Shown here piece by piece: positions 15,411 through 20,647 of a DNA stretch of 33,491 nucleotides. Source of the DNA: Eubacteriales bacterium (GTDB lineage: Bacteria > Bacillota > Clostridia > Lachnospirales > Vallitaleaceae); NCBI GenBank assembly GCA_030535295.1, contig JAUMXK010000019.1, forward strand, positions 1 to 33,491. Reading direction: 5' to 3'. The position numbers and the translations under genes were made by a program. Position 1 is the stretch's first letter. Each line of letters opens with the position of its first letter. The notes below the pieces were generated by a model. That model made no database searches. It was not told where the DNA came from and saw nothing but the letters and a program-made list of their open reading frames with translations.

Positions 15411-15467
15411 TTGATAAATCTTATTAACCTCTATTTCTGACTCCCTCGCTTTCTATTTTCCGCAATC

Positions 15468-15508
15468 AAAAAAGGGCTTACTGATTTTTGTTCAGTAAAT
15501 CCCTTTTT
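15468..15508. terminator. Bidirectional intrinsic terminator between methyltransferase and 122-aa gene
   Basis: The arms AAAAAAGGGCTTACTGA (15468-15484) and TCAGTAAATCCCTTTTT (15492-15508) pair except for a small internal mismatch, giving TTACTGA/TCAGTAA and AAGGG/CCCTT stems. Both strands end in T runs. It would stop minus-strand transcription before the methyltransferase, scaffold and capsid genes unless antiterminated or restarted. Confidence 0.72.
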
Positions 15509-15531
15509 GTGGTTTCTTTTGTTTTTTGTTA

Positions 15532-15900
15532 TTAGATGATTTTCAGCTCCAACGCCGTTTTGGCAAGGTTAGCAGATTTTAGCAGTTCAAACATCTTGAT
15601 TCCTTGCTGAAAGCCTACTAAAAAGCTGGCTCTTGCGTTTTTGGTTTGCTTTGTGATGATGTGAGCCGACAGCCTTTCGGTTTCCTCAAAGCTAAGCCTT
15701 TCGCTCTTGTGAAGCCTCTCCATTAATTCCTCAAGCTCCGCTTCGAGGATTTTCATCTCTTCCGTTTCGCTGACCCACTTTTCCGCAAGGTAGCAGCTTC
15801 CGTCAATGAGATTATAAATCCCTTGCTCGACATCGTTCCACGCTCCGGCTTCTTCTGCCGGAACTTCACCGGCAATCTTAGTCCTTACGGTTTCGTTCAT
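15532..15900 (-). CDS. Helical phage protein, unknown function
   Basis: This 122-residue, mostly helical protein has an acidic N-terminal third (AGEVPAEEAGAWNDVEQGIY), a coiled coil at about 48-75 (MKILEAELEELMERLHKSER) and a C-terminal segment ARASFLVGFQQGIKMFELLK. The combination recalls DUF6809-like small phage proteins, but I cannot confirm that. Its start overlaps the Rha-type gene stop by four bases, so the two are co-translated. Confidence 0.65.
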   Translation of the reverse strand: MNETVRTKIAGEVPAEEAGAWNDVEQGIYNLIDGSCYLAEKWVSETEEMKILEAELEELMERLHKSERLSFEETERLSAHIITKQTKNARASFLVGFQQGIKMFELLKSANLAKTALELKII

Positions 15901-16562
15901 CTTGTCACCTCCGTCTTTGCTATCGTCTTGCGGTAATAGTTACGAATGGCACTGTCGGAAACCCGATAGCCTTTTTCTGCCAGTACCTTTTGAACAAAGG
16001 TATAATTCCGGCTTTTGTCAAGGAGTAACCTATCCACAATGATTCGGATTTCCGGCGGTAAGGTTTCCATCAGGAGCTGACGGGCTTTTCCGGTCTTTCG
16101 GCTTCTTCTTTGCCGGTTTAAAAGACTTTCAATCTCGTCCGTTGTACCGCCATAACCTATCGCTACCGGCTTCCGGTTTTCTAACTGCTCTAAGCGTTCC
16201 AGCATCTTAGCCTGCACTTGAAGCATTTGGGTAATGACCTCACTCGGAAAAGCAAGGCTTTCTTTCATTTCGTGAAAGGCATCAATATACTTGGCGGTAA
16301 ATGCCGCCCCCTTTGCTCCGGTCAGTTTATGGGCTAAAAACTCGCAGCCTTTCTTTGTGATTTGGTAGTTTTTCAGCTTTCTACCGATTGCGTCAGTAAA
16401 ACTGGATTCTTGGAAATAATCATTCAATCCAAAATTGGATTGAATGAGATAATCCTCATAACTGGCTATATCCCGTAACAAATGTGAATGTTGTTTTCCT
16501 ATCATCTCTGCCACTTCACGACTATCCAATGTTTCTTTGTTTAATAACGAAATTTGTCGCAT
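15897..16562 (-). CDS. Rha-family phage regulatory protein
   Basis: The protein has 221 residues. Residues 1-105 carry the pRha pattern: TLDSREVAEMIGKQHSHLLR, then FTDAIGRKLKNYQITKKGCE and FLAHKLTGAKGAAFTAKYID. The C-terminal part (about 150-215) is a second DNA-binding-like segment (YTFVQKVLAEKGYRVSDSAI). Rha proteins from lambdoid phages interfere with phage growth in the absence of IHF and are thought to be regulators. It lies downstream of the RHH repressor, after a stem-loop and an inverted repeat, and may have its own promoter region. Confidence 0.85.
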   Translation of the reverse strand: MRQISLLNKETLDSREVAEMIGKQHSHLLRDIASYEDYLIQSNFGLNDYFQESSFTDAIGRKLKNYQITKKGCEFLAHKLTGAKGAAFTAKYIDAFHEMKESLAFPSEVITQMLQVQAKMLERLEQLENRKPVAIGYGGTTDEIESLLNRQRRSRKTGKARQLLMETLPPEIRIIVDRLLLDKSRNYTFVQKVLAEKGYRVSDSAIRNYYRKTIAKTEVTR

Positions 16563-16613
16563 TTAAAAACTCCTTTCTTGTTTCAATAAAAATTGATACT
16601 TGAAAGAAGCCCT

Positions 16614-16640
16614 TTTCTATGTTAATATATTCCATAGAAA
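16614..16640. promoter_or_regulatory. 8-bp inverted repeat upstream of the Rha gene, candidate operator
   Basis: TTTCTATG (16614-16621) and CATAGAAA (16633-16640) form a perfect dyad around an AT-rich 11-bp centre. It is 52 bp upstream of the Rha start and next to a second smaller dyad (AGAAA/TTTCT). The size and symmetry fit an operator. Which protein binds it is unknown. Confidence 0.4.
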
Positions 16641-16655
16641 GAGTTTCTTTCTGTG

Positions 16656-16694
16656 AGAGTAATCTGTAAGCCGCAAACTTAGGTAGATTACTCT
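16656..16694. terminator. Stem-loop at the end of the RHH gene
   Basis: A 10-bp perfect repeat, AGAGTAATCT (16656-16665) and AGATTACTCT (16685-16694), overlaps the RHH stop codon. On the plus strand a T5 run follows the second arm. On the minus strand there is no T run, so termination of the RHH transcript here is uncertain. Confidence 0.45.
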
Positions 16695-16879
16695 TTTTCA
16701 TTTTCTTCGTGGCTTTCCAATGCCAAATCTATCCCTTTTCTCAAAAATGTACTTCTTGTTATTTTTTCTTTTTCACAATATACATTTATTCTGTTATTTG
16801 TTTCTTCGTCCACCCTTGTTCGGATTTCAAAAGATTTAGGATTTTCAGCCTTTGGTCTGCCTATTGGTTTAGCGTTCAT
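16688..16879 (-). CDS. Ribbon-helix-helix (Arc/CopG-type) repressor
   Basis: The protein has 63 residues. A short basic leader (MNAKPIGRPKAENPKSFEIR) is followed by the RHH core, with strand SFEIRTRVDEETNNRINVYC and the second helix TRSTFLRKGIDLALESHEEN. It would bind as a dimer or tetramer. It has its own strong promoter and an 11-bp inverted repeat that overlaps that promoter, which is strong evidence for autoregulation. It lies inside a late head-gene stretch, an unusual place for a repressor. Confidence 0.88.
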   Translation of the reverse strand: MNAKPIGRPKAENPKSFEIRTRVDEETNNRINVYCEKEKITRSTFLRKGIDLALESHEENEKE

Positions 16880-16894
16880 TCCATCACCTCACTT

Positions 16895-16937
16895 TATACG
16901 CTACAATAATTATATTTTATGTAGCGTATAAAGTCAA
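16895..16937 (-). promoter_or_regulatory. Promoter and 11-bp palindromic operator of the RHH gene
   Basis: On the minus strand TTGACT (16937-16932) and TATAAT (16914-16909) are 17 bases apart. A perfect inverted repeat TATACGCTACA (16895-16905) and TGTAGCGTATA (16920-16930) has one arm in the spacer and one just downstream of the -10. A repressor bound there would block RNA polymerase. The binding protein is presumably the RHH protein encoded immediately downstream. Confidence 0.8.
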
Positions 16938-16947
16938 GAGGAAATTT

Positions 16948-16976
16948 TCATTTTGCTTGTCAGAAAGTTGTAGCCT
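16948..16976. repeat. 29-bp direct repeat, copy 1
   Basis: The 29 bases beginning TCATTTTGCTTGTCAG recur without change at 17553-17581. This copy lies between the RHH promoter and the terminator of the 135-aa membrane gene. The two copies bracket a membrane-protein gene pair (about 600 bp apart), suggesting either a regulatory box or the footprint of an insertion or duplication. Confidence 0.9.
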
Positions 16977-16987
16977 TATTTTTGGGT

Positions 16988-17021
16988 ATCATAAAAGCAC
17001 CTTGTGGGGTGCTTTTATGAT
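16988..17021. terminator. Terminator after the membrane-protein gene
   Basis: A perfect 14-bp inverted repeat, ATCATAAAAGCACC (16988-17001) and GGTGCTTTTATGAT (17008-17021), has a six-base loop. The core is GCACC/GGTGC with T4/A4 flanks on both strands. It begins within the stop codon of the membrane-protein gene, so it would terminate transcripts from the right. Confidence 0.75.
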
Positions 17022-17428
17022 TAGGCTGTATGAGTGCCGTAAAACTGCTTTCTTAACTCTTTCTTTACCTTGTTTAGTTCGTTTTCTTCTTCGATTTCTT
17101 CAAGGATTTTATCCAAATATCCGCTTTCTTTTAATTCCTGATATTCTATCAAGAGTTCAATATAGCTAATCGGAAAAAGAAACGGAAAATATAGTATTGT
17201 TTCAACAATAATTTTTGCAAAGCGAACGGAAAAGAATGCGGTTCTTTGGCTTTCTTTTTCGTTTTTTACCCTTGCCCATACTCCTTTTATGAAATACTTC
17301 GGATATCGTATCATTCCGCTAAGAAATGCGGATAGGTCAATCTTTTTCCCTTTCTTTTCATACGCCAAGACAGCATATGCCGGAATGGCCAATATCGACA
17401 TAATAAGAATAATGCCTAGTCCTTTCAT
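17021..17428 (-). CDS. Membrane protein of unknown function
   Basis: A 135-residue protein starts at MKGLGIILIMSILAIPAYAV, placed after AAAGGAGAGGAG. Upstream in-frame codons to 17470 exist but have no better ribosome site. Residues 1-22 form a hydrophobic segment or signal anchor. A second hydrophobic stretch (IVETILYFPFLFPISYIELL) lies at about 75-95, and the C-terminus is a charged coiled coil (EIEEENELNKVKKELRKQF). It lies between the two 29-bp repeats. Superinfection exclusion is a common role for such accessory membrane proteins but nothing here proves it. Confidence 0.65.
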   Translation of the reverse strand: MKGLGIILIMSILAIPAYAVLAYEKKGKKIDLSAFLSGMIRYPKYFIKGVWARVKNEKESQRTAFFSVRFAKIIVETILYFPFLFPISYIELLIEYQELKESGYLDKILEEIEEENELNKVKKELRKQFYGTHTA

Positions 17429-17556
17429 TTCTCCTCTCCTTTCGTGCTTTTTAATAACCCGTCCGCCCATACAAAAAATATGGATATTCCAAGGGGATAT
17501 ATAATAAATCCCAACGGAAACGCTCCTATATGGTCAGATGCAAGATTTATTATCAT
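17425..17556 (-). CDS. Small hydrophobic protein, possible coupled gene
   Basis: A 43-residue frame starts MIINLASDHIGAFPLGFIIY, continues PLGISIFFVWADGLL and ends KSTKGEEK. It has one membrane-spanning stretch and stops by an ATGA overlap with the start of the 135-aa membrane protein, which argues for coupling. The weak point is the start: the ATG lies inside the 29-bp repeat and has no clear ribosome site. It was not recognised as any family. Confidence 0.4.
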   Translation of the reverse strand: MIINLASDHIGAFPLGFIIYPLGISIFFVWADGLLKSTKGEEK

Positions 17557-17581
17557 TTTGCTTGTCAGAAAGTTGTAGCCT
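17553..17581. repeat. 29-bp direct repeat, copy 2, overlapping a plus-strand promoter
   Basis: This is an exact copy of 16948-16976. The -35 hexamer (TTGTAG, 17573-17578) of the plus-strand gene lies inside the repeat, so the repeat may be a regulator site for that promoter. It could also be a recombination footprint, as only this copy is followed by a good -10 box. Confidence 0.85.
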
Positions 17582-17601
17582 CTCTTTTCTCTTGCTATAA
17601 T
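17573..17601 (+). promoter_or_regulatory. Promoter of the plus-strand accessory gene
   Basis: TTGTAG (17573-17578), a 17-base spacer and a perfect TATAAT (17596-17601) precede the 80-residue gene by about 48 bases. The leader includes a small CCGC/GCGG stem and AGGAAAGGAGAGG ribosome site. It fires against the late operon, so it is likely used in the lysogen. Confidence 0.62.
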
Positions 17602-17648
17602 AGGATTATCCGCTTGTGGCGGAAATTTTAGGAAAGGAGAGGAAAAAT

Positions 17649-17891
17649 ATGATTAACTCGTCACTTAAAGAAAAAATTCTAAAAGAGTGTTACGGTAGTT
17701 ATTTAAGAACCGGAATCGCTAAGTCTGAGTTTATCTTTGGTTTTGACAATGCCGTACGTCAAGATTATCTTGATACTTTAGATGATATGTATCATAACGG
17801 GCTTATCAAACCCAATTATGCAGCCTTAGGCATGGCTTCTGTTGTTCTGACGAATAGCGGCGTAACGCTTGCCCAGTCTATTTTTGATTAA
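17649..17891 (+). CDS. Small winged-helix-like protein on the opposite strand (accessory gene)
   Basis: An 80-residue protein starts MINSSLKEKILKECYGSYLR. The ATG at 17649 follows GGAGAGG at good spacing, while an upstream in-frame ATG at 17616 lacks a site. The pattern YLDTLDDMYHNGLIKPNYAA followed by VVLTNSGVTLAQSIFD looks like a winged helix (helix, GLI turn, wing, LT..G). It is one of only two plus-strand genes I can support. Its end overlaps the end of the opposite 94-residue gene by 66 bases. Expression from its own promoter in the lysogen suggests a moron. The exact family was not recognised. Confidence 0.7.
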   Translation: MINSSLKEKILKECYGSYLRTGIAKSEFIFGFDNAVRQDYLDTLDDMYHNGLIKPNYAALGMASVVLTNSGVTLAQSIFD

Positions 17892-18110
17892 CCACTTCAT
17901 TTCCCAAATGGCATATTTAATCTTTCCCCAAAGGCTTAAATATGTCATTTCTCTTGCCTGAAACGGTACAAAGTAGCCGTTTTCCGTAATATCAATCACT
18001 TTATTTTTACGAAGATACACATGAAAAGTATTTTTTTCTGTCGTAATTTCAAACACCTTTATCCGGTAGTCCGTCATAGGATAAAATCCTTTTAATCTTT
18101 GTTTTTCCAT
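17826..18110 (-). CDS. Unknown protein in the second neck-like module
   Basis: The protein has 94 residues from MEKQRLKGFYPMTDYRIKVF; this ATG sits behind GGAGGGGG, while an ATG 12 bases earlier does not. The first 60 residues are predicted mainly as beta strands (TEKNTFHVYLRKNKVIDITE), and the C-terminal third is basic with Trp (LWGKIKYAIWEMKWLIKNRL). It overlaps the 127-residue gene upstream by 19 bases and the plus-strand gene downstream tail to tail. I do not recognise it. Confidence 0.6.
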   Translation of the reverse strand: MEKQRLKGFYPMTDYRIKVFEITTEKNTFHVYLRKNKVIDITENGYFVPFQAREMTYLSLWGKIKYAIWEMKWLIKNRLGKRYAAIRQNNRSHA

Positions 18111-18475
18111 AGCCCCCTCCATTCTTCCGGTAATTCTGTTTCAAATGTCCATTCGCCGTCAAGGTCAAGGTCTACCGGAATGAGCTTATCAAAGCGGATT
18201 CGCTGATACACTCCGTCCGGTCTTTGGATATCGGCTATCAGTTCAAACCTTGTTATCTTCTCTAATTTTTCAATGGTGGCATGCACGCCTAAGACTGCAA
18301 GGGTAATTCTCCGCTTTCGTACCTTACAAGAAAGAGAACCAAGCAGTGCCATTTTGGTTTGTTCTTCGTAATGCTCTATCTTTGCCACGGGCTTTGCGTA
18401 TAAATAGCGTTTGCCGTTTTCTATACTATAAAGCTCGGCATTTTCTGTTTTTATGGTATCTATTAGGATTTTCAT
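18092..18475 (-). CDS. Unknown beta-rich protein downstream of the second connector-like gene
   Basis: The protein has 127 residues. The sequence is mostly alternating strands (MKILIDTIKTENAELYSIEN, then AKIEHYEEQTKMALLGSLSC and ITLAVLGVHATIEKLEKITR) with an acidic C-terminus. It lies between the connector-like 90-residue gene and the 94-residue gene. The layout suggests one virion-assembly module, but no motif pinpoints the role, and a tail- or neck-barrel protein is only a guess. Confidence 0.6.
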   Translation of the reverse strand: MKILIDTIKTENAELYSIENGKRYLYAKPVAKIEHYEEQTKMALLGSLSCKVRKRRITLAVLGVHATIEKLEKITRFELIADIQRPDGVYQRIRFDKLIPVDLDLDGEWTFETELPEEWRGLWKNKD

Positions 18476-18488
18476 ATTCTCACCTCGC

Positions 18489-18761
18489 TTACCATCTCAT
18501 TTTTCTATACTTAATCAGTCCGACTTCGGCTTGTTCTCGCACTTTCTCCCACTCTTTGGAGTAGCCGGCGGTTTCGGTCATATAGTTTGCCACTGTCCAC
18601 TCTATGAGATAAATACTTGCTTCTTCGGGTAGTTCCTCAACATGGCAAAAGTCTTTGACTTCCCTTTCCGATTTACCAATAATATAGTCTAAGATATCGC
18701 CGGACTTGATACTACCGCCCAGCATTTTAATCCTTGCCGTTATCATTTCCTTTTGATTCAT
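18489..18761 (-). CDS. Second head-tail-connector-like protein (gp6-like, short)
   Basis: The protein has 90 residues. ILDYIIGKSEREVKDFCHVE followed by ELPEEASIYLIEWTVANYM parallels the 118-residue connector at 12676-13032 (LIDYMIKVKRQEILNYCNVD, EIPEELEHILIERICGSIL), and both end YR(K/Q)M(R/K)W. It lacks the loop that the longer one has between about residues 70 and 105. Finding two such proteins in one genome is unusual. It starts a three-gene group right after a terminator that follows the candidate immunity gene. Confidence 0.78.
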   Translation of the reverse strand: MNQKEMITARIKMLGGSIKSGDILDYIIGKSEREVKDFCHVEELPEEASIYLIEWTVANYMTETAGYSKEWEKVREQAEVGLIKYRKMRW

Positions 18762-18788
18762 CTGGCTGTCCTTTCTATTTTAGGGTAC

Positions 18789-18818
18789 AATAAAACACCT
18801 ATTGCTAGGTGCTTTATT
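18789..18818 (-). terminator. Intrinsic terminator after the MuF-toxin/immunity pair
   Basis: On the minus strand the arms AATAAAGCACCT and AGGTGTTTTATT pair over 12 positions, with one G-U, around a six-base loop (AGCAAT). The 3' side includes T4, and a further TGTACCC follows. It starts seven bases past the immunity gene's stop codon, inside the late transcription unit, so it separates the portal block from the second connector module. Confidence 0.7.
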
Positions 18819-18824
18819 GGTTAT

Positions 18825-19073
18825 TTAACCTATCATTTCAAGAGCGGTTTTTATGGTTTCTTTCACTTTTCTTTCCAACAAATGATCCGGAAGAACTTGA
18901 GTGTCAATCTCATAAAATGCATCGTTTAAATACTCTAAAACTTCTTCGCTATCATTTATTTTTTCAAATTCAACACAATCTTCCGCAAAATCCCAAGCAA
19001 AATATTCATTGATTTCATAAGCATCAAAATTTTCAAGAAAGTTTAATAGCATCTGCTTTAAATCTTTTTCCAA
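18825..19073 (-). CDS. Small acidic protein, candidate immunity protein to the MuF toxin domain
   Basis: An 82-residue protein starts MEKDLKQMLLNFLENFDAYE and continues INEYFAWDFAEDCVEFEKIN. It is strongly acidic (many more Asp/Glu than Lys/Arg) and helical, a common trait of nuclease immunity proteins. It overlaps the end of the MuF-toxin gene by 16 bases and has no other visible job. A terminator ends the pair. MuF proteins with toxin C-termini followed by immunity genes are known in Firmicute prophages, which supports the assignment. I did not recognise a named immunity family. Confidence 0.6.
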   Translation of the reverse strand: MEKDLKQMLLNFLENFDAYEINEYFAWDFAEDCVEFEKINDSEEVLEYLNDAFYEIDTQVLPDHLLERKVKETIKTALEMIG

Positions 19074-20647
19074 CGTTTACTCAACCTCCCTTTTCTTAAT
19101 GTGATAGCTTTTCCTTCTTCTTTTATTATGCTAATCCCATTATCAATCGTTATCTCCCTGCCGTTTTTTTCATCTTTATAGTTCGGCTTTTTCTTTGCAA
19201 TCTCTGCAATTTCTTCAAATGTGAAAACTTGATTTCCTTTCTTGTCATGCTCCCGATTGATGAATTGCTCAATAAAATGGTCGCTTGCATAAACTCCGTT
19301 TTCTCGAAATCTGCGATATAAATCTTTTGCTCTTGCCTTGTCGGTGATTTTAGCATTTTTTTCAATCGCTTTGTGTACATCGAAGTCCTGCTTTAATTCC
19401 TCAAAGTCCTCAGGTTTAATATACTTCATTTTCTGAAATTCTTCAAGTGTTTTTGGTGCATTTTTGCCTAGAACTGCTTGGTATCTTTGATACTGCTTGT
19501 CGTCCTGATAGCGGTTTTGCCACATCTTCTCCCTTGCTTCGGCTTCGGGATTGCCTTTGACATATTTATCATACCATTCCTGATAATTCATATTGTCGAC
19601 TTTTTCGCTCTTGCCGGTGACCGGATTTCTTGCCATTCGGGTGCTTGACTCCATGCCATAATAGGCTACCGTGGTACTTCGGCAATGCGGATGCATGGGT
19701 GGGGCGGTCGTGCCGACAGCGTAGTCCACTGTCTGAAATACCTTTTTGTCTAATCCCCTGCACGGCTTGGAAGTCTTTAGGTCAAGGGTTGCAATGTATT
19801 GGTATTTCTCTACTCCGTCCTCTTTGTACCGCTCCTGTCTTGCCTTAGAGGTTGCATAAGCGTTTTCGGTATGTACCAGTCGTCTGGCTGCCTTTTTATG
19901 GGTATCAAACTTATCGGCAATTCTCTTTTCCACATTCTCCAGCTTTTCGCCGGTGATGGTTGCCTGCGTCAGTTCTTTGCGAAGCTCGTCCGCCAGTCTT
20001 TGTTTATCCTGCCAAATGTTATCCGAAAAGTTTTTATCCGATGCCCAAGGCTCTTTTAGTATCTGATTCATCTTTCGCTTATCGATCTTTAGCGGTGCAT
20101 CCGGCTTTTGTGCTTTTGGCTTTGGTACTTTGGATTTTGGTGCTTCCGGCTTTTGAGGGACTGCCTTATCTTCTAAAAGCAAGGTCTTTTGATTGCCGAT
20201 TTCTTCCCCGATACGCTCCCACTCCCTTTCAAAGCTATCTTCTAAAAACTTGCCAAGATGGTTTTGATATTTCAGGTATGCTTCGTGTGTATAACGGTTA
20301 ATTTCCTCCGCCATAGCCGTTAGGCGGTCGATGCCGTGCATATGAGATGCCATGTTTAATCGGTGCATATCCGCCTTTGTCACGGCACTTTCTGCCAACT
20401 TGATATATTCCTCTAGGCTCATCCGGTAATGTTCCAGCTCACCGGCAGTTAGCTTTTCCTTTAATCGCTCAAAGGATAATCCGGTTTCTCCCGATATTCT
20501 TGAAAGATAATAAAGGAGCTTTTCCCATATCTTTTCCTTGGTTTCGTCCATGACTCCGGAAATGTACCGATACGCATCTTCCGAATAAAGGTATTCATCC
20601 ATCTGCGCCTGTCTTGCCCGCATTTCCCAGTAATCTCTACTTGTCAT
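19058..20647 (-). CDS. MuF-type head morphogenesis protein with C-terminal toxin-like domain
   Basis: The protein has 529 residues. N-terminal helices (1-155) are followed by a Pro/Lys-rich linker at 155-190. The SPP1 gp7/MuF domain at about 210-330 has AARRLVHTENAYATSKARQE and the closing motif APPMHPHCRSTT. A helical stretch (350-430) and a C-terminal domain at about 435-529 (VYASDHFIEQFINREHDKKG to a basic LRKGRLSKRWKKI end) follow. Such C-termini in MuF proteins resemble the barnase/EndoU/colicin E5-D/RelE-like nucleases. MuF is a minor head protein carried in the virion, so the domain may enter the host with DNA. The catalytic residues are not identified with confidence. The candidate immunity gene overlaps its end. 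Confidence 0.85.
   Translation of the reverse strand: MTSRDYWEMRARQAQMDEYLYSEDAYRYISGVMDETKEKIWEKLLYYLSRISGETGLSFERLKEKLTAGELEHYRMSLEEYIKLAESAVTKADMHRLNMASHMHGIDRLTAMAEEINRYTHEAYLKYQNHLGKFLEDSFEREWERIGEEIGNQKTLLLEDKAVPQKPEAPKSKVPKPKAQKPDAPLKIDKRKMNQILKEPWASDKNFSDNIWQDKQRLADELRKELTQATITGEKLENVEKRIADKFDTHKKAARRLVHTENAYATSKARQERYKEDGVEKYQYIATLDLKTSKPCRGLDKKVFQTVDYAVGTTAPPMHPHCRSTTVAYYGMESSTRMARNPVTGKSEKVDNMNYQEWYDKYVKGNPEAEAREKMWQNRYQDDKQYQRYQAVLGKNAPKTLEEFQKMKYIKPEDFEELKQDFDVHKAIEKNAKITDKARAKDLYRRFRENGVYASDHFIEQFINREHDKKGNQVFTFEEIAEIAKKKPNYKDEKNGREITIDNGISIIKEEGKAITLRKGRLSKRWKKI

Noticed and set aside
19960..20301. 113-codon plus-strand ORF opposite the MuF gene
   Set aside because: It is a shadow of the MuF coding sequence including the Pro/Lys linker; no ribosome site.
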